A stretch of 47,978 nucleotides of DNA from JACVRM01 sp046262315 (GCA_046262315.1 JBHEMZ010000127.1:1-47978), one strand, 5' to 3'. Shown: positions 14,706-23,393, counted from the first letter of the stretch. Made by a program: numbers and translations. The notes: generated from the letters alone by a model not told the origin.

Positions 14706-15595
14706 ACAACCTGTCCGATCACGAGCTCGCCCGGCTGCGGTTCCGCGACGACCGCGCAGAAGCCGATGCCCAGGTTGAAGACGCGCCGCAGCTCCCCCTC
14801 TCCGACGTGGCGCGCGAGCCACGCGAAGACAGGCGGGCGCTCCCAGGCGGCCCAGTCGAGCTCGGCGTGGAGCCCGGGCGGCAGAACGCGCGAGAGGTTG
14901 CCCGCAATGCCGCCTCCCGTCACATGGGCCAGCGCCTTCGCGCGGCGCCCGAGCGTACGCACCTCGCCGAGATAGAGCCGCGTCGGCGCCAGCAGGTCGA
15001 GCCTGTCGTAGTCCTCGTCAGAGAGCACACGCCGGACGAGCGTGAAGCCGTTCGCGTGCACTCCGGCTGACGCGAAGCCGATGACTGCGTCGCCGGGCGT
15101 GACGCTCGAGCCGTCCACGAGCAGCTCGCGCTCTACCAGACCGACGCACGTGCCCGCGAAGTCCAGCTCCTCCTCGCGGTACACGCCCGGGAGCTCTGCC
15201 GTCTCACCGCCGATCAGAGCACAGCCGGCCTCGCGGCATACCTCCGCCGCGCCCTCGACAAGCTCCACCACCTGCTCCAGGTCGAGCCGGTTCGCCGCCA
15301 CGTAGTCGAGCAGGAAGAGCGGCTCGGCGCCCGTCGTGGCCACGTCGTTGATGCAGTGCGCGGCCAGGTCGCGGCCGCACAGCCGCAACGCGCCGCGCTC
15401 GCGCGCGAGCACGAGCTTCGTGCCGACGGAGTCGGTGGACGCCGCGAGCAGGCGCCGGCCGTCGAGCGGATGCAGACCCGCGAACGCCCCGAACCCCTGG
15501 GCTCCGGTGGACTCGACTGCTGACCGCAGGCGCTCGACGATCGCCTCCGCGGTCGCCAGCGAGACCCCCGCCGTCTCGTACGTCCTGCCCTCCAC
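14702..15595 (-). CDS. purM: Phosphoribosylformylglycinamidine cyclo-ligase (AIR synthetase)
   Basis: PurM closes the imidazole ring (fifth step). The sequence shows YETAGVSLATAEAIVERL at the N-terminus, TDSVGTKL, HCINDVATTGAEPLF, IGGETAELPGVY and HVTGGGIAGNL, all hallmarks of PurM. The start is taken as GTG 15595; longer versions add a low-complexity stretch and would cover the divergent ctaG promoter. A TAGACT box lies 11 nt upstream. PurM is related to SelD, but the IGGETAELPG and HVTGGG motifs place it in PurM. Confidence 0.95.
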   Translation of the reverse strand: MEGRTYETAGVSLATAEAIVERLRSAVESTGAQGFGAFAGLHPLDGRRLLAASTDSVGTKLVLARERGALRLCGRDLAAHCINDVATTGAEPLFLLDYVAANRLDLEQVVELVEGAAEVCREAGCALIGGETAELPGVYREEELDFAGTCVGLVERELLVDGSSVTPGDAVIGFASAGVHANGFTLVRRVLSDEDYDRLDLLAPTRLYLGEVRTLGRRAKALAHVTGGGIAGNLSRVLPPGLHAELDWAAWERPPVFAWLARHVGEGELRRVFNLGIGFCAVVAEPQPGELVIGQVV

Positions 15596-15606
15596 CTGTT
15601 GGCGCG

Positions 15607-15636
15607 AGTCTAGAGGGGAGAGCGGCGGCCTAGACT
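15607..15636. promoter_or_regulatory. Divergent -10 boxes for purM and ctaG forming an inverted repeat
   Basis: AGTCTAG (15607-15613) and CTAGACT (15630-15636) are inverted copies 16 nt apart. Read on the minus strand, TAGACT (15607-15612) lies 11 nt before purM GTG. Read on the plus strand, TAGACT (15631-15636) lies 6 nt before ctaG GTG. The two promoters therefore start back to back within about 50 bp. Confidence 0.5.
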
Positions 15637-15642
15637 CGCTCG

Positions 15643-16506
15643 GTGGTCGCGCACGCCACGCTGACGAGCTGGACGCTGGACCCGCTCCAGCTCGCGCCAC
15701 TCGCGCTCGGCACGCTGGCCTACGAGTGGCGCGCGCGGACGCTCTCCCGGCGCGGCCAACCGGTCCCTGCCTGGCGGCGCGGCCTCTTCTGGATCGCCGT
15801 CACGCTGCTCGCCGTCGCGCTCGTCACCCCCTTGGCCGAGCTGGCGGAGGAGGACCTGTTCGTCGCGCACATGGTGCAGCACGTGCTGCTGAGCGACCTC
15901 GTGGCGCTCGCGCTCGTCGCCTCGCTGACGGGCCCGCTGCTTCGGCCCGCGCTCGCGCTGCGTCCCGTGGCACCGCTGCGCGTCCTCGCCCATCCGCTCG
16001 TCGCGCTGCCGCTGTGGACGCTCAATCTCTACATCTGGCACGTGCCGTATCTCTACGAGGCTGCAGTGCGACACGAGGCGGTGCACGCGCTCCAGCACGT
16101 CTCGTTCCTGACAGCCGGCGCGCTCATGTGGGCGCCGGTCGTCGAGGTGCTGCCCGGCCCGATGTGGTTCGGTACGGGGGCGAAGCTCGGCTACATCGTC
16201 GCAGTTCGGCTGATCGAGACGGTGCTCGCGAACGTCTTCCTGTGGTCGGGGACGGTCTTCTACGACGTCTACGCGCGAGACGAGGCCGCGCACGGGGTCT
16301 CGGCCCTTCGCGACCAGGGCCTGGCGGGCACGGTGATGATGCTCGAGGGCTCGCTCGTCACGCTTGGGGCACTCGCGTGGCTGTTCCTGCGCCTTGCCGC
16401 CGAGGGCGAGCAGCGCCAGGAGCTGATCGAGCGCGGTCTCGACCCCCAGGCCGTGCGGCGGGCGGTCCGCTACGGCCGGGCCGACGAGCTCGCGGACGGC
16501 GGTTGA
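15643..16506 (+). CDS. CtaG-family (caa3-type) cytochrome c oxidase assembly membrane protein
   Basis: The 287-residue protein has about seven hydrophobic segments and the family's conserved histidines: AHMVQHVLLSDLVALAL, LYIWHVPYLYEAAVRHEAVH and LQHVSFLTAGALMWAPVVE. CtaG_2/DUF1404 proteins are needed for copper-centre assembly of caa3-type oxidases in Bacillus. It is a lone gene here, with no oxidase subunits. The leaderless TAGACT box sets the start at GTG 15643. It ends convergently with the kinase gene, overlapping it by 37 bp. Confidence 0.85.
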   Translation: MVAHATLTSWTLDPLQLAPLALGTLAYEWRARTLSRRGQPVPAWRRGLFWIAVTLLAVALVTPLAELAEEDLFVAHMVQHVLLSDLVALALVASLTGPLLRPALALRPVAPLRVLAHPLVALPLWTLNLYIWHVPYLYEAAVRHEAVHALQHVSFLTAGALMWAPVVEVLPGPMWFGTGAKLGYIVAVRLIETVLANVFLWSGTVFYDVYARDEAAHGVSALRDQGLAGTVMMLEGSLVTLGALAWLFLRLAAEGEQRQELIERGLDPQAVRRAVRYGRADELADGG

Positions 16507-17138
16507 GCCTCCACCAGCAGCCGGCGAACGGCCTCCCGCTCGCGCTCGGTGACGTTGACGTCGTCGAGGCGGAACGCTGCGGCGGCGGGGAGCGCGCGCA
16601 GCAGTTCGGCCCGTTCGAAATGCGGCAGAAACCAGCGCACGGCGAGGCGGCCGAATGCGCCGCCGCTCGTCGCGGCGACCACCCACGTGAGCGCCGCGTC
16701 GACCGCGGGGTCGCCGCGGCGAGCATTCGCCCAGTCGATCACGACCGGGCCCTCCGGACCGAGGATGACGTTGTCGGGATGTAAATCGAGGTGCAGCAGG
16801 CGATCGCCCGCACCGAGCTCTGGTAGCCCGACGGGTCCGGCCATTCGGTGCAGGCGCTCGTGGAGCCGGGCGAGCCGCCCCATCTCGGTGCGAAGCGTCC
16901 ACGGCCGGCGTCGCAGCCGCGCGAGCATCGTCGGGCCTTCGATGCGCTCGAGGACGAGCGCGTTCCTCGAGACGTCGAGGACCCGCGGGACGGGATAGCC
17001 ATGACGCTCCGCCTGGCGCATTGCAAGCGCCTCGCGCTCCGGGTTGCCACCGGCCTTGAAGCGCCGCAAGACGCGACCGTCGCCGAGGTCGAAGATCTCG
17101 GACGCCCGGCCCGAGCCGATGAGCCTCATCCGCGTCAT
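16470..17138 (-). CDS. Aminoglycoside-phosphotransferase-like (APH/choline kinase fold) small-molecule kinase
   Basis: From ATG 17138 the protein has 222 residues. HLDLHPDNVIL is the catalytic HxDxxxxN loop and VVIDWANA carries the metal-binding Asp, both as in APH-type kinases. The N-lobe is short (MTRMRLIGSGRASEIFDLGD) but keeps RRFKAGGNPEREALAM, with a likely ATP Lys. Such proteins phosphorylate small molecules; the substrate cannot be predicted, and resistance function should not be assumed. Start is preceded by GGAGGGAAC. Confidence 0.8.
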   Translation of the reverse strand: MTRMRLIGSGRASEIFDLGDGRVLRRFKAGGNPEREALAMRQAERHGYPVPRVLDVSRNALVLERIEGPTMLARLRRRPWTLRTEMGRLARLHERLHRMAGPVGLPELGAGDRLLHLDLHPDNVILGPEGPVVIDWANARRGDPAVDAALTWVVAATSGGAFGRLAVRWFLPHFERAELLRALPAAAAFRLDDVNVTEREREAVRRLLVEAQPPSASSSARP

Positions 17139-17185
17139 TGTTCCCTCCCCGGCAGGAGAGGGCGAGGGCGCACGGAATGTGACGC

Positions 17186-17611
17186 GTGTTGCGATCCACG
17201 GGCGTCCATCATGTCGACCTCGTCGTCCGGTCGGTCGAGCGGAGCCTGCCGTTCTACCGCGACCTGCTCGGCCCCCTCGGCTGGCACGGGATCTCGGAGG
17301 TGGAGGGCGAGCGTGGCGAGACGATCTGGTATTTGAGTGGGCCCGGCACCTCGGTGGGGATCCGCGCCGCGCAGCCGTCGCAGATCGGGGTTGGCTATGA
17401 CCGCTATTCGGTGGGCATGCACCACCTCGCCTTCGAGGCCTCCTCGCGGGCCGCCGTTGACGAGCGCGCCGAGTGGCTCGGGGTCCAGGGCGCCGAGATC
17501 GAGAGCGGCCCACAGGAGTACGGATACAGCCCCGGCTACTACGCAGTGTTCTTCTTCGACCCCGACGGCCTGAAACTGGAGATACTCCACGTTCCCGGTC
17601 ACGCCGCCTAA
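17186..17611 (+). CDS. VOC (glyoxalase/bleomycin-resistance fold) protein
   Basis: The 141-residue single-domain protein has two beta-alpha-beta-beta-beta halves. GVHHVDLVVRSVERSLPFYRDLL opens the first; MHHLAFE and DPDGLKLEIL belong to the second. His and Glu metal ligands can be placed at HHVDL, MHHLAFE and LKLEI, but the second ligand, usually a Glu at the end of the first half, is not evident (TSVGIR). A metal-poor or different enzyme is therefore possible. It is followed after 15 bp by the small membrane protein gene. Confidence 0.75.
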   Translation: MLRSTGVHHVDLVVRSVERSLPFYRDLLGPLGWHGISEVEGERGETIWYLSGPGTSVGIRAAQPSQIGVGYDRYSVGMHHLAFEASSRAAVDERAEWLGVQGAEIESGPQEYGYSPGYYAVFFFDPDGLKLEILHVPGHAA

Positions 17612-17626
17612 CCGAAAGGAGGGTCC

Positions 17627-17917
17627 ATGTCGTCGACGATGCCGCCCGATCCGCCGACGCAGCCGACCTCAACCACATCCCCGCCCCGCGCATCAGGCGG
17701 CGGGTTCACGCTCGGCTCAGGGGACCTCGCGCGCCTGCCGATCCCCGGCAACGCGGAGTTCCTGCTCTACGCGTTGCTCGAACTCGTCTTCACGTTCCTG
17801 TGGTGGTTCCGCGAGGACGTCACCACGTACGTCTGGATGACGATCACCACCGCCCTGACCTTCGGGTACTTCATCAGCCGCGGCATCGCGAAGGCGAGCC
17901 GCGTGCTCGAGCACTAG
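17627..17917 (+). CDS. Small membrane protein, unknown
   Basis: ATG 17627 follows the strong ribosome site AAAGGAGGG. The 96-residue protein has a Pro/Thr/Ser-rich N-terminus of about 35 residues, then two likely transmembrane helices (EFLLYALLELVFTFLWWF and YVWMTITTALTFGYFI). It ends with the basic tail SRGIAKASRVLEH. The strong translation signal suggests an abundant product. I do not recognise the family. Confidence 0.7.
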   Translation: MSSTMPPDPPTQPTSTTSPPRASGGGFTLGSGDLARLPIPGNAEFLLYALLELVFTFLWWFREDVTTYVWMTITTALTFGYFISRGIAKASRVLEH

Positions 17918-17925
17918 CGGGCCGT

Positions 17926-19338
17926 TCAGCGCGTGAGCCCGGCCGGCTCGCGGCCGCCGGGCTCAGCCGCGCGCTCGAAACGGTGCTTGGCCAGCTGCAG
18001 CGGGACGCGCGTCGGGTAGCGGCGCGTGAAGCAGGCGCGGCAAACCTCGGACTCCGACCGCTCGACGGCTTCCTGCATGCCCTCGAGCGAGATGTGTGCG
18101 AGCGATGTCGCCCCGACAAGCGCCCGCACCTCTTCTACGGAGCATCCCGCTGCGACGAGCTGCTCCTCGTCCCCGAAGTCCATTCCGTAAAAGCACGGCG
18201 ATACGATTGGCGGTGACGACACGCGCACGTGCACCTCGCTCGCGCCGCTCGCGAACAGGATCGCGGTGATCTGCCGGATCGTGTTGGCGCGCACGATCGA
18301 GTCGTCCACGACAACGACGCGCTTGCCGGCCACCTCGGTGAGCGGGTTGTACTTCAGTTTGATGGCCTGCTCACGCATCCCCTGCTCAGGCTGTATGAAG
18401 GTGCGGCCGACGTAGCGGTTCTTGATCAGGCCCTCCCCGAACGGGATGCCCGAGGCACGCGCGAAGCCGATGGCGGCCGGCGTGCCCGAGTCGGGGATTG
18501 GCATGACGAGATCGGCCTCGACGGGCGCCTCGCGCGCGAGCTGCTCGCCCATGCGGACGCGTGCGCCGTAGACCTCGACGCCGTCGAGCTCCGAGTCCGG
18601 CCGCGCGAGGTAGACGTACTCGAAGATGCACAGGGCGGGCCGCTCGGCGGGCGGCACAGCCTGGTGAGCCAGCACGCCCCTGCCGTCCACGATGACGAGC
18701 TCCCCCGGGCCCAGCTCCCGCTCGGTGCGCGCGCCGACGATGTCGAGCGCACACGTCTCAGAGGCGAACACCCAGTCGTCGCCGAGCCGGCCGAGCACAA
18801 GCGGCCGGAAGCCGTGCGGGTCGCGAAAACCCACCAGCCTGCCCTCCGAGAGGGCAACGACCGAGTACGCGCCCTCGAGACGGGCCATGGTCGCCGCCAC
18901 CGCCTGCTCCAGCGGTCGTTCATCCGCCGCGATCAGGGCCGCGATCGCCTCCGTGTCCGAGCTCGAACCGAGCCTGATGTCCGCGGTCGCCAGCTCCTCG
19001 CGCAGGGACGCCGTGTTGGTGAGGTTGCCGTTGTGACCGAGCGCGACGGTGCGCGCGCGGCCGTGCTGGACGAGCGGCTGCGCGTTCGTCCAGTGCGTGG
19101 AGCCGGTGGTCGAGTAGCGGGTGTGACCGATCGCCACGTCGCCGTGCAGGCCGTTCAGCTTCTGCTCCGAGAACACTTGCGCGACGAGCCCCATGTCGCG
19201 CAGCGCGGTCAGCCGGGCCGCGTCGGAGACCGCGATGCCAGCGGACTCCTGACCGCGATGCTGGAGCGCGAAGAGCCCGAAGTACGTGAGCCGCGCCACG
19301 TCGCGACCGGGGGCGTGGATGCCGAAGATGCCGCACAT
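17926..19338 (-). CDS. purF: Amidophosphoribosyltransferase
   Basis: PurF starts purine synthesis by moving the glutamine amide to PRPP. ATG 19338 gives MCGIFGIHAPG, with Cys2 as the N-terminal nucleophile after Met removal and no propeptide. HTRYSTTGSTHWTNAQP, GHNGNLTN and the PRPP loop VVVVDDSIVRANTIRQI are present. Cysteines at SPCFYGMDFG and CRACFT fit the iron-sulfur type of the Bacillus enzyme. 470 residues is normal. Start and purL stop overlap as TGATG, so the two genes are coupled. It ends convergently close to the small membrane protein gene. Confidence 0.97.
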   Translation of the reverse strand: MCGIFGIHAPGRDVARLTYFGLFALQHRGQESAGIAVSDAARLTALRDMGLVAQVFSEQKLNGLHGDVAIGHTRYSTTGSTHWTNAQPLVQHGRARTVALGHNGNLTNTASLREELATADIRLGSSSDTEAIAALIAADERPLEQAVAATMARLEGAYSVVALSEGRLVGFRDPHGFRPLVLGRLGDDWVFASETCALDIVGARTERELGPGELVIVDGRGVLAHQAVPPAERPALCIFEYVYLARPDSELDGVEVYGARVRMGEQLAREAPVEADLVMPIPDSGTPAAIGFARASGIPFGEGLIKNRYVGRTFIQPEQGMREQAIKLKYNPLTEVAGKRVVVVDDSIVRANTIRQITAILFASGASEVHVRVSSPPIVSPCFYGMDFGDEEQLVAAGCSVEEVRALVGATSLAHISLEGMQEAVERSESEVCRACFTRRYPTRVPLQLAKHRFERAAEPGGREPAGLTR

Positions 19339-21437
19339 CAGGTCGTCCAGGCCTCCTCCAGGTCGTGGAGCGAGACGCCGAGGACAGAATCGTCCACGAC
19401 CGAGCCCACCAGGCGCAGCGAAACCCCAACGTCGTGGCTCAGAGCCACGACGTCGTCGATGCGTGCCGGATCGCAGGAGACGACGGCCTGCCCCCCACCC
19501 TCGCCGAAGAGCGTCACCGTGCCCGCGGCGAGCCGCACCTCGACTCCCGCACCGCTCGCGATCGCTGCCTCCGCGAGGCAGACGGCCAGACCGCCCTCGG
19601 AAACGTCGTGCGCGAACGTCACGAGCGGTGCGCTCCGCCACAGGAACCCGACGAGCGCAGCCTCGGCTGCAAGGTTGAGCGGCGCCGGCTGTCCGCCGGA
19701 CTCACCCCAGAGCGCCTGGTACTCGGAACCGTCGAGGCGCTGCTCAGGCGAGCCGGCAACGAAGACGGCATCGCCCCGGCGCCAGCCCGCGGGCACGTCG
19801 CGCAGATCCGCCACGAGCCCCACGCAGCCGACGACCGGCGTGGGGTGGATCGGCCGCCCGACGGTTTCGTTGTAGAGCGACACATTGCCGGACACGACGG
19901 GGACGCCGAGCGCCTCGCAGGCCTCGGCCATGCCGTCGATCGCCTCGGCGAGTTCCCAGGCGATCTCCGGCTTCTCCGGATTGCCGAAGTTGAGGCAGTC
20001 CGTGACGGCGAGCGGCTCGCCGCCCGCGCAGGCGACGTTGCGCGCCGCTTCCAGCACGGCGGCCGCTCCGCCCAGGCGCGGATCGAGACGACACACACGC
20101 CCGGAGCCGTCGAGCGAGACGGCGAGCCCGCGGACACCCGAGAGTCTCAGCACGGCAGCGTCGAGTCCGGGGCGGCGGACCGTCCGCGACCCGACCAGGT
20201 GGTCGTAGCGGCGGTAGATCCAGGCGCGCGAGCGGACGTTCGGGGAGGCGAGCAGTCCGAGCAGCGCCTCGGTGACGGGCGGCCCCGCAGGCGGCTCGGC
20301 GCGGGGCTGCGGCGGGTGCGGCTCGACGGGGACGCGGTACCGAGGCGCCTCCTCGGTGAGGGCGCGCGCCGGAATCGCTGCCAGCAAGTCCCCGGCCGAG
20401 AAACAGCGCAGCTCCCCATTGCCCGTGACCGCGCCGATCTCGGCGGCGGCGAGTTCCCAGCGCTCGCACACAGTCAGTACATCCACGAGCCGTTCAGGCC
20501 GCACGACGGCGACCATCCGCTCCTGGCTCTCGGAGATCATCGTCTCCCAGGGCTCGAGATCGGCTTCGCGCAGCGGCACGCGGTCGAGGTGCACGTCGAT
20601 GCCCGCCTCCCGCGCCATCTCCGCGAGCGAGGAGGCGAGCCCGGCGGCGCCGCAGTCCTGAAGCGATTCGACCAGCCCGCGCTCCACGAGCTCGATGGAG
20701 GCCTCGATCAGCTTCTTGCCCGTGAAGGGGTCGCCGATCTGGACGGAGGGTCGCTTCTCAGCCGTCTCCTCGCCGAGTTCCTGGCTGGCCAGCACGCTCG
20801 CCCCGCCGATACCGTCCCGCCCGGTGGTCGCGCCGTAGAGGACGATCGCGTTGCCGGCGCCTTGCGCGGCCGCGCGCGTGAGCCTCTCGACCGGCAGCAG
20901 GCCGATGCACATGGCGTTGACGAGGCAGTTGTCCTCGTACGCTGGGTCGAACACCGCCTCGCCGCCCACGGTCGGCACGCCGCATGCGTTTCCGTAATGC
21001 GAGATCCCTGCGACCGCCCGCTCGAAGCGGTGGTCGGGCGAGCCGAAGCGCAGCCCGTCCAGAAACGAGATCGGCCGCGCACCCATGGCGAGGATGTCCC
21101 GCAGGATGCCGCCGACCCCCGTGGCCGCCCCCTGGAAGGGCTCGACGGCGGACGGGTGGTTGTGGCTCTCCACCTTGAAGGCGACCGCCTCGCCGTCGCC
21201 GAGGTCGACGACGCCGGCGTTCTCGCCCGGCCCCTGCAGCACGCGCGGGCCCCTCGCGGGCAGCCGGCCGAGCAGCGGCGCCGAGTGCTTGTACGCGCAG
21301 TGCTCTGACCAGAGGAGCGAGAACACGGCCAGCTCGAAGTGGTTCGGCTCGCGCTCGAGCAGCTCGCAGATGCGCTCGAGCTCCGTGTCCGTCAGCCCGA
21401 GCGTGCGGTGGAGCGGTTGTTCGGCGACACGCGTCAG
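19338..21437 (-). CDS. purL: Phosphoribosylformylglycinamidine synthase, large subunit (small-PurL type)
   Basis: PurL, with PurQ and PurS (both in this window), makes FGAM. The sequence has LGLTDTELERICELL, FSLLWSEHCAYKHS, KVESHNHPSAVEPFQGAATG and GGEAVFDPAYEDN, all PurL marks. No ATG, GTG or TTG lies in frame upstream of the conserved N-terminus; GTG 21326 would remove 37 conserved residues. CTG 21437 yields (M)TRVAEQPLHRTLGLTDTEL and is preceded by TAGGAT with a 7-nt gap, as at other leaderless genes. I therefore place the start at CTG 21437 (699 residues). It forms an operon with purF. Confidence 0.9.
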   Translation of the reverse strand: MTRVAEQPLHRTLGLTDTELERICELLEREPNHFELAVFSLLWSEHCAYKHSAPLLGRLPARGPRVLQGPGENAGVVDLGDGEAVAFKVESHNHPSAVEPFQGAATGVGGILRDILAMGARPISFLDGLRFGSPDHRFERAVAGISHYGNACGVPTVGGEAVFDPAYEDNCLVNAMCIGLLPVERLTRAAAQGAGNAIVLYGATTGRDGIGGASVLASQELGEETAEKRPSVQIGDPFTGKKLIEASIELVERGLVESLQDCGAAGLASSLAEMAREAGIDVHLDRVPLREADLEPWETMISESQERMVAVVRPERLVDVLTVCERWELAAAEIGAVTGNGELRCFSAGDLLAAIPARALTEEAPRYRVPVEPHPPQPRAEPPAGPPVTEALLGLLASPNVRSRAWIYRRYDHLVGSRTVRRPGLDAAVLRLSGVRGLAVSLDGSGRVCRLDPRLGGAAAVLEAARNVACAGGEPLAVTDCLNFGNPEKPEIAWELAEAIDGMAEACEALGVPVVSGNVSLYNETVGRPIHPTPVVGCVGLVADLRDVPAGWRRGDAVFVAGSPEQRLDGSEYQALWGESGGQPAPLNLAAEAALVGFLWRSAPLVTFAHDVSEGGLAVCLAEAAIASGAGVEVRLAAGTVTLFGEGGGQAVVSCDPARIDDVVALSHDVGVSLRLVGSVVDDSVLGVSLHDLEEAWTT

Positions 21438-21444
21438 GGATCTG

Positions 21445-21450
21445 ATCCTA
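21445..21450 (-). promoter_or_regulatory. -10 hexamer TAGGAT for purL
   Basis: On the minus strand TAGGAT ends 7 nt before CTG 21437. This spacing matches the other leaderless genes and supports the CTG start. Confidence 0.5.
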
Positions 21451-21514
21451 GCCGGGAAGCCTGACGGCCCTTGCTCGTTCTCACAGAGGTGGGCTACCGC
21501 GTGTTGGAGTGGGT

Positions 21515-22435
21515 ATGAGTGGCGCCGTGATGCGCGGCTACGTCCCGACCCTGCTCCTGCTCGCCGCCATCTGGGGCGCCTCGTTCATGTTCATCAAGGT
21601 GGCCGTGGAGGAACTCGAGCCGGCCACGGCAATGGCCATCAGGCTGCTGCTGTCGGCGCCGCCGCTCTTCCTGCTCCTCGCCTGGCGGCGCGGCCCGCGC
21701 GGGGCGGTGAGGGACATTCGGGGCGTGGCGCGCGCGGGCGCTGTCCTCGGCATCGTCAACTCGGCCATACCGTTCACCCTGATCGCCTGGGGCGAGACGC
21801 ACATCGACTCGGGCGTCGCGGCGATCGCCAACGCGTCGGTGCCGATCTTCGTCGCGCTGCTCGCCCTGCACTACCGCGAGAGCGAGCGCGTGACGGGGAC
21901 GCGCCTCGTCGGCGTGGTGCTCGGACTCGGCGGAGTGGGCGTCGTCGTGGGCGTCCATCCGGAGGGAGGCTGGTGGGGGGCGGCCGGGGCGCTCGCCTGC
22001 GCAGCGGCGGCATTCCTCTACGCGGTCGGCGCGCTGTACGCGCAGACGAACGTGGAGCGCACGGACCCGCTCGTCGTCGTGGCGACGGCGACGCTTGCAG
22101 GCGGGCTCTTCCTGCTGCCACTTGCCGTCGTGCAGGCGCCCACCGAGCTGCCGAGCCTCGAGGCGACCGGCTCGCTGCTCGCGCTCTCGCTGCTCGGTAC
22201 CGTCGTGGGCCTGCTCCTCTACTACCACTTGATCGGCGCCCACGGCTCGTTGCGCGCCTCGCTCGTCGTCTACCTGGTGCCGGTGACCGCGCTGCTGTAC
22301 GGCGCGCTCCTCCTCGACGAGAAGCTCTCGGCGCCGGCGCTCGCGGGCCTGGTGCTGATCCTCGCCGGCGTCGCGCTCGGCTCGGGCGTGGCCCGGCTGC
22401 GCCGCCGTGAGCCCGCGCCCGTGCCCGCGCCGTGA
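21515..22435 (+). CDS. EamA/DMT-family transporter
   Basis: The protein of about 306 residues has ten hydrophobic helices in two EamA halves. The first half starts LLLLAAIWGASFMFIKVAVEE, the second LACAAAAFLYAVGALYA. Conserved LEATGSLLALSLLGTVVGLLLYY and VYLVPVTALLYGALLLDE close the second half. These carriers export or import amino acids, sugars or other metabolites; the substrate is unknown. ATG 21515 is used; ATG 21530 is an alternative. The stop overlaps the next GTG start (GTGA), so it is co-transcribed with the acetyltransferase. Confidence 0.88.
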   Translation: MSGAVMRGYVPTLLLLAAIWGASFMFIKVAVEELEPATAMAIRLLLSAPPLFLLLAWRRGPRGAVRDIRGVARAGAVLGIVNSAIPFTLIAWGETHIDSGVAAIANASVPIFVALLALHYRESERVTGTRLVGVVLGLGGVGVVVGVHPEGGWWGAAGALACAAAAFLYAVGALYAQTNVERTDPLVVVATATLAGGLFLLPLAVVQAPTELPSLEATGSLLALSLLGTVVGLLLYYHLIGAHGSLRASLVVYLVPVTALLYGALLLDEKLSAPALAGLVLILAGVALGSGVARLRRREPAPVPAP

Positions 22436-22971
22436 CCGACAAGAGCGAAGGTATCCGGCTGCGGCGCGCTAAGCCGGACGACGTGGACTTCCTCGTCGAG
22501 CTCGTCACGCACGAGCAGGTGGAGCCGTTCCTCGCCGCCGTCCGCCCGCGCGACCGCGACGGCATCCTGGCGGAGATCGAGCGCTCCCAGGCCGAGCCGG
22601 GGGAGTTCGGGCGCTTCGTCATCGAGGTGCTCGCCGACGGCGACTGGCGACGCGCCGGCGCCCTCGGCTTCGAGGTGGCCAACCGCCGCAGCCGCATCGC
22701 CAACCTGGGCGGCCTCGCCGTGCACCCCGACTTTCGCGGCCGCCGCCTGGCCGACCACGCCGCGCGCCTCTTCCAGCGCCACCTCATCTTCGACGTCGGC
22801 TTCCATCGCCTCCAGCTCGAGATCTACGGCTACAACGAGCGCGCCCAGGAGCACGCCGAGCGCGCAGGCTTCGTCCGGGAGGGCGTCCGCCGCAAGGCAT
22901 ACCGGCGAGGCGACGACTGGGTCGACGGCGTCATCTTCGGGCTCGTTCGCGAGGACCTGGAGGAGCGCTAG
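22432..22971 (+). CDS. GNAT-family N-acetyltransferase
   Basis: The 179-residue protein has a single GNAT domain. GIRLRRAKPDDVDFLVELV opens it, and NLGGLAVHPDFRGRRLADHAARLF contains the acetyl-CoA loop (R/Q-x-x-G-x-A variant). HRLQLEIYGYNERAQEHAER and GFVREGVRRKAYRRGDDWVDG follow. The end resembles RimJ/SpeG-like members that acetylate protein N-termini, polyamines or small amines. Translational coupling to the EamA transporter may mean that the two act on related compounds, but this is inference. Confidence 0.85.
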   Translation: MTDKSEGIRLRRAKPDDVDFLVELVTHEQVEPFLAAVRPRDRDGILAEIERSQAEPGEFGRFVIEVLADGDWRRAGALGFEVANRRSRIANLGGLAVHPDFRGRRLADHAARLFQRHLIFDVGFHRLQLEIYGYNERAQEHAERAGFVREGVRRKAYRRGDDWVDGVIFGLVREDLEER

Positions 22972-23044
22972 GGGCGTCGAAGCAGCAGCCGTCGCCCGCA
23001 GGGACTCGAACCGCCGCGCGCGTCGGGTTTCCGGGGACAGCCGC

Positions 23045-23393
23045 CCTCCGCACGAGCTCTATGGGGCGCTCGCCCCGCCCTCGACTGCGGCGGACGAGCG
23101 CGAGGTCGAAGCTGCGCGGCGGGCCGGGATGCTCGCGTTCCTGGGCCGGGGGCGCGCCGCGGACGAAATCGGGCGCCGCCTGCTCGAGCGCGGCAGGCTG
23201 CTGGAACGCCGGGCTCGCCGGCGGCGACCTCGTCGTGGCGCCGCACCGGGCGCGGAACGGCGAGAACGCCTTCACCGTGACCGTATCCGCGGCGGCGTTC
23301 GCCGAGGTGCGCCGCGTCGTGCTCCATCGCCGCGACGGCACTGACGCAACCGTCGACCTTCCGGGCACGCCGAGCCGTACGATGCAGCCGTGA
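23045..23393 (+). pseudogene. Disrupted hypothetical gene upstream of a VOC gene
   Basis: Two frames show protein-like composition. The first runs HELYGALAPPSTAADEREVE onward through MLAFLGRGRAADEIGRRLLE. From about 23200 the second frame gives LAGGDLVVAPHRARNGENAF, TVTVSAAAFAEVRRVVLHRR and a C-terminus ending at TGA 23391-23393. That TGA overlaps the next GTG start, as in a coupled operon. One extra base (or two missing) near 23195-23210 would explain the break. The start is not determined. I do not recognise the family, and the whole stretch could also be non-coding. Confidence 0.4.

Noticed and set aside
14702..15595. selD (selenophosphate synthetase) in place of purM
   Set aside because: PurM and SelD are related folds, but the motifs IGGETAELPG and HVTGGGIAGN and the operon with purN and purH identify PurM; no Sec/Cys-Lys active site of SelD is present.
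23005..23025. T-arm-like GGTTCGAGTCC on the minus strand suggesting a tRNA or tmRNA end
   Set aside because: No matching acceptor stem, anticodon arm or tmRNA tag was found around it.
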